The notes beneath the pieces are model-generated. The model was not told where the DNA came from and ran no database searches. It saw only the letters and a list, made by a program, of their open reading frames with translations. Below, one piece after another: positions 8,188 through 16,050 of a stretch of 64,000 nucleotides of DNA. Origin of the DNA: GW2011-AR15 sp964428335 (lineage in GTDB: Archaea; Nanobdellota; Nanobdellia; Woesearchaeales; GW2011-AR15); NCBI GenBank assembly GCA_964428335.1, contig CAYRXW010000006.1, forward strand, positions 1-64,000, read 5' to 3'. The stretch's first letter is position 1. Every line of letters starts with the position of its first letter. The position numbers and the translations under genes were made by a program.

Positions 8188-9060
8188 ATGGTCAAGTCCG
8201 ATTTAGAATCTACCCTACATCACTTGGAGATCGGAGAATTCAAGTATGCATATTGGGCCATAAACGAAGTAAAAAGCGATGATGATGTTTTGGCTTTCTA
8301 TAAAGCGCTCGCTAAAGGTCTTGGCAAGTTCACAAGCCATAAGGTTGGAGAAGTAATGCCAGCGGTATATATGCATTCTAAAGTAGGAAATGTGACTCAA
8401 GCCGATTTAGACTTTGTTCGAGCGATGGAAAGGGATTTGCATGCTGGAAATCCTATCAATGCGCAAAAGATAGACAGAGAGATCTTTGTCATTCCCCCAT
8501 GGCCTGAAAAATTGCAGTGGACTGTTTCTGATATTGTCCTTTTGCAAGAAGTAAATTATTTCTATGCAGAAGGACTTAATGCAGGGCAAATAGTCGAGGC
8601 AATGCCCAATGTTAGCAAGGGAAGATTCCCATTGGAAAAAGCGTTGAGTGAGATAAAATCAACGTGTGAATATTGTGGGACCCCAAATAAGATTGAGAGA
8701 GGCAGTTCACCTATGCCATATCATACTGGAATCTATGGAATTGTTCTAGTTAATGATGACAACTCAAAATATATCTCCTATCTTCAGAGATCCGTTGAAA
8801 GAGCAAAGATAAATGACAGAAGTGAATTTGGTGGCCAGATAGGAAATCATTTTGTTTTCCAAGTGATAGGCAGTGCAAGGTCAATTCCTGGAATAAAGAA
8901 CAGCTACGTTGAAAAATTCATTTATCCTGATTTAAAAACTGTCAATGATGCAGGTTTCCAAAGAGACATCCTCATCAAGGCATTGATTGAGGAAAATCAG
9001 ATAGCCTACAATTGCCTGCAATGTGGTGGTCCTCTGAAGATTGACCTGTACCATATTTAG
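8188..9060 (+). CDS. Unknown protein with two CxxC zinc knuckles
   Basis: A 290-residue soluble protein. An N-terminal helical region is followed by CEYCG (residues 160-163) and, near the C-terminus, CLQCGGPL (276-279). The two CxxC knuckles could together bind one zinc ion across the intervening alpha/beta domain. The middle (YGIVLVNDDNSKYISYLQ... HFVFQVIGSAR) has a strand pattern but no motif I know. I choose ATG 8188 over the in-frame ATG 8176 because the TATA element is centred about 28 nt before 8188 and only 16 nt before 8176. It is not obviously in an operon. Confidence 0.7.
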   Translation: MVKSDLESTLHHLEIGEFKYAYWAINEVKSDDDVLAFYKALAKGLGKFTSHKVGEVMPAVYMHSKVGNVTQADLDFVRAMERDLHAGNPINAQKIDREIFVIPPWPEKLQWTVSDIVLLQEVNYFYAEGLNAGQIVEAMPNVSKGRFPLEKALSEIKSTCEYCGTPNKIERGSSPMPYHTGIYGIVLVNDDNSKYISYLQRSVERAKINDRSEFGGQIGNHFVFQVIGSARSIPGIKNSYVEKFIYPDLKTVNDAGFQRDILIKALIEENQIAYNCLQCGGPLKIDLYHI

Positions 9061-9134
9061 TCTATATATCTTAAAAGGTATGTCTTTCCTGCCTGATTCT
9101 TTCAGTATATTATGGTGAACACTGAAACTTTAAA

Positions 9135-9152
9135 TACTACTAAATAGTAGTA
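9135..9152. promoter_or_regulatory. Perfect dyad TACTACTA-AA-TAGTAGTA
   Basis: An 18-bp inverted repeat with 8-bp arms, 10 bp upstream of the TATA box (about 9163-9173) of the proteasome-like gene. It is a plausible activator or repressor site, comparable to the dyad at 8137-8153. Confidence 0.45.
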
Positions 9153-9194
9153 AAAATAGAAACATTTATATACTTAATTTACCCAAATTCGATT

Positions 9195-9956
9195 ATGACA
9201 TTTATACTGGCAGGCAAATACCTAAATCAGGATGGAACAACAGGTGTAATTGTTTTTTCGGATACATATACTTTAAACTACAGCTTAACTGAGAATGGTA
9301 CTTCCAATAACGTAAAGGTTAGCCATTTATACTCAGATAAAAATTGTTGCCTAGGTATTGGGCAGGCAGGTTATGCTGCTTCAGGACAAACTTTATTTGG
9401 AAAGTTTGACGAAATAGCTAAAGTTAAAGGAAATTTAGCTAGTTCTTTATCTCAAAGAGAAGATAAAAGCATTGCTAGCTGTGTAGAAGAGCAGCTAATT
9501 AAAAGAGATTATGTCCATGATATGTTAAAAATAGGTGTAGAAAATGAGAATGAAGTAGCCCAGTCAAATTATCTAATTATGGGTATGGACCATGGTAAGC
9601 CTGTTATATTTAGGCATTATAAAAGATGGGCAAAGGAAATTGAAACTGTAGATATTGGTGCGATTGGAACAGGTGCATATTATTCTGAAACTATTAATTA
9701 CATTAACGAGAACTATAAAGAGAATATGACTTTTGATGAGATGTATGATCTGCTTAAAACGGCTTTTAATATATCTGTCTTAATAAGTCAACTAACCAAA
9801 CCAGTAGATACTATTAGTATCCAAATAAAGAATGAAATGAAAGTAATTCAATTAAGTAATCAGACAAAGGAAATGATAGAAGAAAATGTGCGACTTGAAG
9901 GATGCGTTGTAAATATTATAAACCAAGAAGGCTATACAACTTATGAATCTACTTGA
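9195..9956 (+). CDS. Divergent proteasome/HslV-fold (Ntn-hydrolase superfamily) protein
   Basis: The 253-residue chain follows the layout of proteasome beta/HslV subunits: a start MTF (Thr exposed after Met removal), a strand ending GVIVFSDT (compare GVVIAADT with Asp17), NNVKVSHLYSDKNCCLGIGQAGYAASG (compare Lys33 and the GxAG turn), a helix, SNYLIMGMDHGKPVIF, then IGAIGTGAYYSETIN (compare AIGSGxxYA) and a helix MTFDEMYDLLKTAFNIS. Putative catalytic residues are Thr2, Asp23 and Lys41; spacing is 5 and 2 residues longer than the canonical 1/17/33. Thus it could be an active threonine hydrolase or a degenerate relative. A TATA box (9163-9173) fits a leaderless ATG, which leaves no propeptide. 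The gene stands alone; its AT-rich codons differ from those of housekeeping neighbours. Confidence 0.6.
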   Translation: MTFILAGKYLNQDGTTGVIVFSDTYTLNYSLTENGTSNNVKVSHLYSDKNCCLGIGQAGYAASGQTLFGKFDEIAKVKGNLASSLSQREDKSIASCVEEQLIKRDYVHDMLKIGVENENEVAQSNYLIMGMDHGKPVIFRHYKRWAKEIETVDIGAIGTGAYYSETINYINENYKENMTFDEMYDLLKTAFNISVLISQLTKPVDTISIQIKNEMKVIQLSNQTKEMIEENVRLEGCVVNIINQEGYTTYEST

Positions 9957-10041
9957 AAATTTCGTAATGTATGACTTTTAATTTAATATAATTTTATTTG
10001 AATTCAAGTAAATTAAGTAAGCAAGGTCAGTATACATTTTC

Positions 10042-10055
10042 GTATACTAACATAC
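10042..10055. promoter_or_regulatory. Dyad GTATACTAACATAC
   Basis: Member of a 14-bp GTATA-y-TAA-y-ATAC pattern also found before the MFS gene (16026) and the CaCA exchanger (34218). Here it lies upstream of the TATA element (about 10070-10080) of the HPP gene, with another GTATAC at 10030-10035. Confidence 0.45.
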
Positions 10056-10119
10056 ATTATAACCAAAAAATATATAAATAAGTATAGCATTCTATATATT
10101 CTTAGCTTCGGGGGATAAA

Positions 10120-10617
10120 ATGGATAAACTAAACAGAAGGCTCGGCTTGGTATCTTTATTTTTGTTAGGTATTTTGACGACTGTTTTTTTAACCATGCTC
10201 CTTTTTAATGTCACCGATTATGGTATTACTATCGCTTCATTCGGTGCTACAGCGTTTATGGTCTTGGCCAGGAAAAATGTTGAAAAAAGAAGGATTTTTG
10301 GAGCATACCTTATTGCAACCTTCATTGGATATTTTTTTTCAAGGTTCCAGACAAACAACTTCAGCGTTGCTTTGGCTACAGTAGCTTCATTCCTGGCAAT
10401 GACCTTTTTTGAAGTGCAGCACCCGCCAGCACTGGCTATGTCTGTCGCTGTGATATTGAACAGGTTTACATTCTGGACAAACATACTTATTGTGTTATGC
10501 ATATTCACAATATTATTCATGACAATAACACTTAAGGCATTCTGGAAAAACCCAAACAAAGTATTGACGTTTTTACAGATTGAAAGGGAAAAGATAAACT
10601 GGAATTTCCTTGAATGA
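10120..10617 (+). CDS. HPP-family integral membrane protein
   Basis: The 165-residue protein has four to five membrane segments and the signature FGATAFMV...VQHPPALAMSVAVI, including the His-Pro-Pro triplet that names the HPP family. Some plant and cyanobacterial HPP proteins take part in nitrite transport; most members are uncharacterised, and the substrate here is unknown. The TATA element at 10070-10080 gives a leader of about 20 nt with a purine-rich CGGGGGAT before the ATG. The dyad at 10042-10055 suggests regulation. Elp3 follows after 51 bp with its own TATA element. Confidence 0.88.
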   Translation: MDKLNRRLGLVSLFLLGILTTVFLTMLLFNVTDYGITIASFGATAFMVLARKNVEKRRIFGAYLIATFIGYFFSRFQTNNFSVALATVASFLAMTFFEVQHPPALAMSVAVILNRFTFWTNILIVLCIFTILFMTITLKAFWKNPNKVLTFLQIEREKINWNFLE

Positions 10618-10668
10618 GCTTTTTTTATGCATATTATTTAAAACACAACAGTTTTTCTGTTTTACTGA

Positions 10669-12345
10669 ATGGGATTTTATACTGAAATAATAAAGGAAAT
10701 AAAGAAAAGGAAACTAAGCGATATAGAATTAAATAACCTGAAGAATAAGCTCGCAAAAAAGCACGGGATGAAAAAAATCCCCACTAATGCTGATATACTT
10801 CTCAACGCTTCCCTTACAGAAATCAAAGGCCTTACTGTCATCACAAAACCCACAAGAACATTATCTGGAGTTGCGCCTATAGCTTTGATGTGTAGGCCGC
10901 ATAAATGCCCTCATGGTACATGCTCTTATTGCCCTGGAGGACCTGGAAGTGTTTTTGGCGATGTGCCTCAGTCATATACCGGAAGGGAACCTAGCACTAT
11001 GAGATCCATTCGGAATAATTTTGATCCTTATCTGGTTGTTTTCAACAGGCTGGAGCAGTTCATCATCCTTGGTCAGAACCCTGAGAAGACTGAAGTCATA
11101 ATCCAGGGAGGGACTTTCCCAGCACTGGATAAGGAATATCAGGAAGAATTCGTGACTTATGTATTTAAGGCGATGAATGACTTCTCAGGAATGTTCTATG
11201 GAAAGGAATTCAACTGGAAAAAATTCAGGGAATTTTTTGAGCTTCCTGCAGACCTAAACGATGCCATTAGGACAAAAAGAGTTCAGGAAAAGCTGCTGAA
11301 GCTAAAGGGCAGTTCAAGCCTCGAGAAGGAGCAGGAAATAAATGAGACAGCAAAAATCAGGTGCGTCGGACTTACAATAGAGACAAAGCCTGACTGGGGC
11401 CTTCTGAAACATGGTTTAATGATGCTGAGACTTGGGTGCACGAGAGTTGAACTTGGTGTCCAGACATTAAAGGAAGAGACCCTTAAGGAAGTCAACAGGG
11501 GACATACATTAAAAGAGACTATTGACAGCACAAGAATACTGAAGGATCTGGGCTTCAAGATAAATTATCATATGATGCCAGGCCTTCCAAAAAGCACAAA
11601 AGAAGAAGACCTTAGGATGCTTAGGCAGACTATTGATGATGAAAGGTTCAGGCCGGACATGTTCAAGATCTACCCTACAATGGTCATGAAGGGAACATTG
11701 CTTTACAAGCAGTGGCAGAAAGGGAAATTCATGGCATTAAGAAGGGATGATGCCGCAGGTATAATCTCAGATTTTCTGGGCTATGTACCTTACTGGATTA
11801 GGATAATGAGGGTTCAGAGGGATATTCCAACCAATGTGACTGAAGACGGAGTTGATAGGACTAATCTTAGGCAGTATGTTGATGATCTGATGAAAAAGAA
11901 AAACATAGTTTCCAAAGACATAAGGGCAAGGGAAGCAGGGCTTTTATCAAGAGGCGAAAAAGTCAGCAAGGATATCCAATTATTCATTGAAAAATATGAT
12001 GCATCTGAAGGGACTGAATTTTTCATATCTATGGAAGATAAGGAAAGAAAAGCCATATTTGGCTACTGCAGGCTTAGGATACCTTCTGCTGAACTGACTG
12101 AAGAGATTACAAAAGGCTGCGGGATAATAAGGGAGCTTCATGTTGTTGGAACAGCTACAGGAATAGGAGATGAAGGTGATACACAGCATAAGGGAATAGG
12201 GAAGAAGCTATTGAAGGAAGCTGAAAGGCTGGCAAAGGAAAGCAGATTAAGCAAGATTGTAGTGATTTCAGGTATTGGCGCAAGGGACTATTACAGGAAG
12301 CTTGGTTATGATAAAGAAGGATATTATATGGCAAAAACTATATAA
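10669..12345 (+). CDS. elp3: Elp3, tRNA U34 5-carboxymethyl synthase (radical SAM / acetyltransferase)
   Basis: The 558-residue protein has the full archaeal Elp3 architecture. A cysteine cluster ending CPHGTCSYCPGGPGS (about residues 84-98) belongs to the radical SAM domain. It is followed by EVIIQGGTFPALD, TKPDWG, RVELGVQTL and HMMPGLPKS. A C-terminal GNAT domain contains GIGKKLLKEAERLAKES and YYRKLGYDKEGYYM. Elp3 uses acetyl-CoA and SAM chemistry to make cm5U-type modifications at the tRNA wobble uridine; archaeal Elp3 works without the other Elongator subunits. Length is normal. A TTATTTAAA element (10634-10644) lies about 29 nt before the ATG. Confidence 0.97.
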   Translation: MGFYTEIIKEIKKRKLSDIELNNLKNKLAKKHGMKKIPTNADILLNASLTEIKGLTVITKPTRTLSGVAPIALMCRPHKCPHGTCSYCPGGPGSVFGDVPQSYTGREPSTMRSIRNNFDPYLVVFNRLEQFIILGQNPEKTEVIIQGGTFPALDKEYQEEFVTYVFKAMNDFSGMFYGKEFNWKKFREFFELPADLNDAIRTKRVQEKLLKLKGSSSLEKEQEINETAKIRCVGLTIETKPDWGLLKHGLMMLRLGCTRVELGVQTLKEETLKEVNRGHTLKETIDSTRILKDLGFKINYHMMPGLPKSTKEEDLRMLRQTIDDERFRPDMFKIYPTMVMKGTLLYKQWQKGKFMALRRDDAAGIISDFLGYVPYWIRIMRVQRDIPTNVTEDGVDRTNLRQYVDDLMKKKNIVSKDIRAREAGLLSRGEKVSKDIQLFIEKYDASEGTEFFISMEDKERKAIFGYCRLRIPSAELTEEITKGCGIIRELHVVGTATGIGDEGDTQHKGIGKKLLKEAERLAKESRLSKIVVISGIGARDYYRKLGYDKEGYYMAKTI

Positions 12346-12381
12346 GATACCACAATTCCTTGATTCAAGGTGTTTTAAAAA

Positions 12382-12669
12382 ATGGGAAGAATCAGAGTCC
12401 TGGTTTTGGACGTATTAAAACCGCATGAGCCATCGATACTAAATATAGCCCAGGCATTAAGCGATATTGAAGGCATTGACGGTGCAGATATAGATGTATA
12501 TGAAATAGACAGTAAAGTGGAAAACGTAAAGATTACCCTACAGGGCAAAGATATCCCGTTTTCAACAGTCAAGAATTCCATTGAGGATTTTGGTGCAATC
12601 ATCCACAGCATAGATAAAGTGAGCTGCGGGTCAGTCATCTTTGATGAAGTGCACACACAGCAGGACTAA
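12382..12669 (+). CDS. DUF211 family protein
   Basis: The 95-residue sequence GRIRVLVLDVLKPHEPSI...DGADIDVYEIDSKVENVKITLQG...SVIFDE matches the small archaeal DUF211 family, a ferredoxin-like alpha/beta fold of unknown function. An AAGGTG ribosome binding site lies about 8 nt before the ATG. The gene ends 2 bp before a VIT1/CCC1-like transporter gene, so the two are almost certainly cotranscribed and probably functionally linked. Confidence 0.88.
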   Translation: MGRIRVLVLDVLKPHEPSILNIAQALSDIEGIDGADIDVYEIDSKVENVKITLQGKDIPFSTVKNSIEDFGAIIHSIDKVSCGSVIFDEVHTQQD

Positions 12670-12671
12670 AT

Positions 12672-13259
12672 ATGCTTTCATCTTTTATTTCTAAATATAA
12701 GGAATATAACAGGATAGCAAAGATTACTGAAATCGGCAGAAGATATTTCGTCATGAATTCTTTTGATGGCATACTTACAGTCATCGGCATCATAATGGGC
12801 AGCTATCTGGCAGGCATTGCTGAGCCAAGGACTGTTATCCTTACGGGGCTTGCAACAAGCTTTGCTATGTCTGTCTCCGGGATCTGGGGAACTTTCCTAA
12901 CTGAAACCGCTGAAAGGAAGAAAAAGATGCATGATCTAGGAAGACATATCCTTACAGACCTAAGCGATACAAAGATTGCAAAAGCGCAAAAATTTGCTTC
13001 TGTGATTGTTGCCATGATTGATGGCATAGCACCTTTAGTCTCAGGACTTATGGTTATAGCCCCTTTCTTTTTTGCAGGCATCATTGGAATAAAGACAGCT
13101 TATATGACTTCGATAGTCATAGCCCTTTCTATGCTTGGGATATTAGGCGCTTTTCTTGGGATGCTTTCAAAGGAGAATATTTTCTTATCTGTTGTCAAGA
13201 TGCTTGTTGCTGGGATAGTATCAATTATGCTCATATTCCTCCTTGAACATTTAGCATAA
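12672..13259 (+). CDS. VIT1/CCC1-like membrane transporter
   Basis: The 195-residue protein has about five membrane segments and the family signature NSFDGILTVIGIIMG near the N-terminus, followed by a polar loop with AERKKKMHDLGRHIL. Members of the VIT1/CCC1 family move ferrous iron or manganese into vacuoles or out of the cytosol; the archaeal branch is uncharacterised. It starts 2 bp after the DUF211 stop without its own promoter, so translation is probably coupled. Pairing with DUF211 suggests that the small protein senses or binds the transported metal (inference). Confidence 0.88.
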   Translation: MLSSFISKYKEYNRIAKITEIGRRYFVMNSFDGILTVIGIIMGSYLAGIAEPRTVILTGLATSFAMSVSGIWGTFLTETAERKKKMHDLGRHILTDLSDTKIAKAQKFASVIVAMIDGIAPLVSGLMVIAPFFFAGIIGIKTAYMTSIVIALSMLGILGAFLGMLSKENIFLSVVKMLVAGIVSIMLIFLLEHLA

Positions 13260-13292
13260 GTTTTAATACCTCTTGCGAGTTCTTTTTTTATT

Positions 13293-14249
13293 ATGGAGAT
13301 GCAGCTAAAGTCTATTGATGTCGATATCCAGATAAAGAAGCATTATGAAGAGAGATACAGACTTCTTCTAGGTGACAGGTATGATGAGTTTATGAGATAT
13401 AACCTCACTTTCCTTACCAGGTCCATCAGGATAAACACAATAAAGGCTGATATTTCAAAGATAAAGAAAAGGCTGAATGACAAAGGCTGGAAGCTTATGC
13501 AGATACCTTTTTGCAAGGAAGGGTTCTGGGTTGAGCATGAGACAGGAAGGCTTGACATAGGCAATAACCTGGAGCATGCACTTGGATACTACTATGTCCA
13601 GGAAGCAGCTTCCATGATACCTCCATTGGCGCTTGAGCCAAAACCTCATGAGATGATCCTGGATATGTGCGCAAGCCCAGGAAGCAAAACAACACAGATT
13701 GCACAATATATGGAAAATACAGGGCTTCTGATTGCAAATGATTTTACTGGAGACAGGATGAAACCATTGGGATTAAATGTGCAGAGGATGGGACTTACTA
13801 ATACAATACTTACTAAGATGTATGGACAATGGTTTGCGAAGAAAAATATTGTTTTTGATAAAATTCTGGTGGATGCTCCTTGTTCAGGCACTGGAACCAT
13901 AAGAAAGAGCCTAAAGACACTAAAGATGTGGAATCCTGTGATGATAGAGAGACTAGCAGCAACGCAAAAAAAATTGATACTCACTGCTTTTGACATACTG
14001 AAAGAAGGAGGGACAATGGTCTATTCTACATGCTCGACTGAACCGCTGGAAAATGAAGGTGTTGTCTCTTATCTTCTGGAAAACAGGGATGCTGAAGTTA
14101 TGGATATTGAACTTAATCTGAAAAGATCTGAGCCTATACTGGAATTTGACGGGCAGAAATTCAGGCCTGAAGTGAAAAAAGTAGTAAGACTATGGCCGCA
14201 GGACAATAATACAGAAGGATTCTTTGTAGCAAAGATAAGAAAAAAATAA
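13293..14249 (+). CDS. NSUN/RsmB-type RNA (cytosine-5) methyltransferase
   Basis: The 318-residue protein has the SAM-binding motif ILDMCASPGSKTTQIAQYM, motif IV DAPCSGTGTIRK with one catalytic cysteine, and motif VI VYSTCSTEPLENEGVV with the nucleophilic cysteine. It therefore methylates C5 of cytosine in tRNA or rRNA; which one is not decidable from sequence alone. The N-terminal about 110 residues correspond to the RNA-binding domain (FLTRSIRINTIKA). No separate PUA domain is present. A GTTTTAATACC promoter element (13260-13270) lies 28 nt before the ATG. Confidence 0.94.
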   Translation: MEMQLKSIDVDIQIKKHYEERYRLLLGDRYDEFMRYNLTFLTRSIRINTIKADISKIKKRLNDKGWKLMQIPFCKEGFWVEHETGRLDIGNNLEHALGYYYVQEAASMIPPLALEPKPHEMILDMCASPGSKTTQIAQYMENTGLLIANDFTGDRMKPLGLNVQRMGLTNTILTKMYGQWFAKKNIVFDKILVDAPCSGTGTIRKSLKTLKMWNPVMIERLAATQKKLILTAFDILKEGGTMVYSTCSTEPLENEGVVSYLLENRDAEVMDIELNLKRSEPILEFDGQKFRPEVKKVVRLWPQDNNTEGFFVAKIRKK

Positions 14250-14297
14250 TTTTTTTAGTGACAAAGTATAAATATCCCATAAAACTTAAGCCAGAAA

Positions 14298-14714
14298 ATG
14301 GACTCACAGGACAAGCTTTACATGTATCTTATTGTGACTTTCTTTGGGTTCATCATATTCATCTTAAGCGTGCTGAGCAAAAAAATAACTTTCCTTTCAT
14401 TTCTTTCTGTCTATTTTGTCCTTGTGCTGCTGTGCGGCATAATAATTAGCGGATTTGGCCTGATGCTTGTGCTTATGTGGCATGTTGGAAATGCAAGACC
14501 CTACTATGAAGGCAACAAAAAAGATTTTTCAAATTACTTAGGTTTTGGGATATTTCTCTTGCTTTCAAGTGTCTTTATTGTCTCATTTTTTAATTTAGGA
14601 AAGATGGGTTTTTATGCTACAATAATTTTAAGCAGCATCGGAATATTGTTGCTTGTGCTTGGACTTAAGTACTATATAAGAGAAACGTTCAGAAAAACTC
14701 CTGCACATTCCTGA
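14298..14714 (+). CDS. Unknown four-helix membrane protein
   Basis: A 138-residue protein with four hydrophobic segments separated by short polar loops and ending in a basic tail (YYIRETFRKTPAHS). No family is recognised. An AGTATAAATATCC TATA box (14265-14277) is centred 27 nt before the ATG, a strong leaderless start. Its last 26 bp overlap the 3' end of the convergent RNase HIII gene. Confidence 0.75.
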   Translation: MDSQDKLYMYLIVTFFGFIIFILSVLSKKITFLSFLSVYFVLVLLCGIIISGFGLMLVLMWHVGNARPYYEGNKKDFSNYLGFGIFLLLSSVFIVSFFNLGKMGFYATIILSSIGILLLVLGLKYYIRETFRKTPAHS

Positions 14715-15492
14715 AATTCATCTTTACAAAATCATAAGGGTTGAGGCTTTTCTTTTTTATCTCAAGTAATCCCGGTTCTACATTTGAGCTTCCAAAGGGA
14801 ATGAAAAAACCTGCTTTCTTTTCAAGTTCACGTATCTGCATAAGGCCATAATACCTTGCAATGATAGATGCTGCTGCAACTTCAGGATATTTTGATTCTG
14901 CCTTTGTCTCCTTGATATCCCCAACACTGCATCCTGGATAAAGGTCAACTATATGTATTGCTGTTTTTGACAGTTTCTTATGGCACTTTTCATGTAGCAT
15001 ATCCAGCAGTTTGGTGACATTCATTTTTGTAACATAGTTATTGTATTCTTTTGGGAATACGTTCTCAACATGAAAATTCCCCGGATATTTTGCAATCAAT
15101 GCCTGCGCAAGCTCTGATATCTGTGGTTTTGTAAGTTCTTTTGAATCCTTGACACCCATTGATTTTAAATCGTCTCTTATGATATCATCTGACTTAAACC
15201 CGCAAACAACTATTCCTCCGAAAGTATCTCCTTTCAGCGTCTCGTCACTTCCGACAGAAAGACCTATATTTCTTGTCTCATTTGAGATGCTGTGGTATCC
15301 TAAAATCTTCTTTGTATTTTCTACTGCATCCTTTTTTCCCTGCAGAAGAAGCCTGCCGTTCTTATATAATACAAGGGTACATTCCCCTTCGTACCTCATC
15401 AGTTCAGCAGCTGATTTTCCTTTTTTCTCTATAAAGCCGTACTTCTTTATTTTTTTAAGGTCATTTTGCGTGACATTATCAAAGCTAACCAT
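14689..15492 (-). CDS. rnhC: Ribonuclease HIII
   Basis: The 267-residue protein has an N-terminal TBP-like substrate-binding domain (about 1-75) and an RNase H2-type catalytic domain. The catalytic region starts VGSDETLKGDTFGGIVVCG (the GSDE acidic pair), continues with GVKDSKELTKPQISELA, and contains IHIVDLYPG and TKAESKYPEVAAASIIARYYG, the RNase HIII signature. It removes RNA from RNA-DNA hybrids. Archaea normally use RNase HII; HIII is mostly bacterial and scattered in archaea. The usual GT of GSDEVGTGD is replaced by TLKGD. A GAGGTGA ribosome binding site 5 nt before the ATG lies inside the upstream gene, with which it overlaps 8 bp. Confidence 0.9.
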   Translation of the reverse strand: MVSFDNVTQNDLKKIKKYGFIEKKGKSAAELMRYEGECTLVLYKNGRLLLQGKKDAVENTKKILGYHSISNETRNIGLSVGSDETLKGDTFGGIVVCGFKSDDIIRDDLKSMGVKDSKELTKPQISELAQALIAKYPGNFHVENVFPKEYNNYVTKMNVTKLLDMLHEKCHKKLSKTAIHIVDLYPGCSVGDIKETKAESKYPEVAAASIIARYYGLMQIRELEKKAGFFIPFGSSNVEPGLLEIKKKSLNPYDFVKMNFRNVQEFF

Positions 15493-15958
15493 TTTTCACC
15501 TCAAAGGTCTCATCAACTGAAACAAGATAGTCATTTATCCTTTCAATGATGCTTGGAAGCATGAATTTTTCTATCCTTTCACTGAATATGTCTTTCATCC
15601 TTGAAAATTCTGTAATCCTGTAATCATTCTTGACTTTCTCGACAAAAAGAATCTCCCTGAGCCTTCTTATCTGCCTTCTTATGTTTGAGCCCGCAGTCCC
15701 GTTTTCATCAAGCCCTTCTAGCTTCCTGAACTTCATCACTTCTTCCCTGATCTCATCAGATGAGATTTTTTTGTTTTCCTTCCTCGCTTCCAGAAGAACA
15801 TAAACTATATCCACAATGACATCCCTTGAATCCCCTGGATTCAATACACCTAGAGAGAGGCAAAGCTTTCTTACAAGCTCTCGTTTACTTAGGTTGTAGG
15901 GCTTTTCGTATCTTCTTAATGTAATTTCAGCTAGTGGTGTATCTACTGATTTGTTCAT
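15485..15958 (-). CDS. Putative helix-turn-helix protein coupled to RNase HIII
   Basis: A 157-residue, strongly charged helical protein. The segment SRDVIVDIVYVLLEARKENKKISSDEIREEVMKFR followed by GSNIRRQIRRLREILFVEKVKNDYRI reads like a winged helix, with a basic recognition helix and a wing. The overall family is not recognised, so DNA or RNA binding is an inference. A CAGTTTAAATAT promoter element (15981-15992) lies about 29 nt before the ATG. It is the first gene of a two-gene operon with rnhC, overlapping by 8 bp. Confidence 0.72.
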   Translation of the reverse strand: MNKSVDTPLAEITLRRYEKPYNLSKRELVRKLCLSLGVLNPGDSRDVIVDIVYVLLEARKENKKISSDEIREEVMKFRKLEGLDENGTAGSNIRRQIRRLREILFVEKVKNDYRITEFSRMKDIFSERIEKFMLPSIIERINDYLVSVDETFEVKNG

Positions 15959-16025
15959 GATTAAATAGTTTGATAGATTTACAGTTTAAATATGTTTTGC
16001 TAGAAATTCAACAAAATATATAAAG

Positions 16026-16039
16026 GTATATTAATATAC
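16026..16039. promoter_or_regulatory. Perfect palindrome GTATATTAATATAC
   Basis: A 14-bp perfect palindrome between the TATA element (about 16013-16025) and the ATG (16051) of the MFS gene, where a bound repressor would cover the transcription start. It shares TAATATACATTTTA with the CaCA exchanger promoter. Confidence 0.5.
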
Positions 16040-16050
16040 ATTTTACCACT

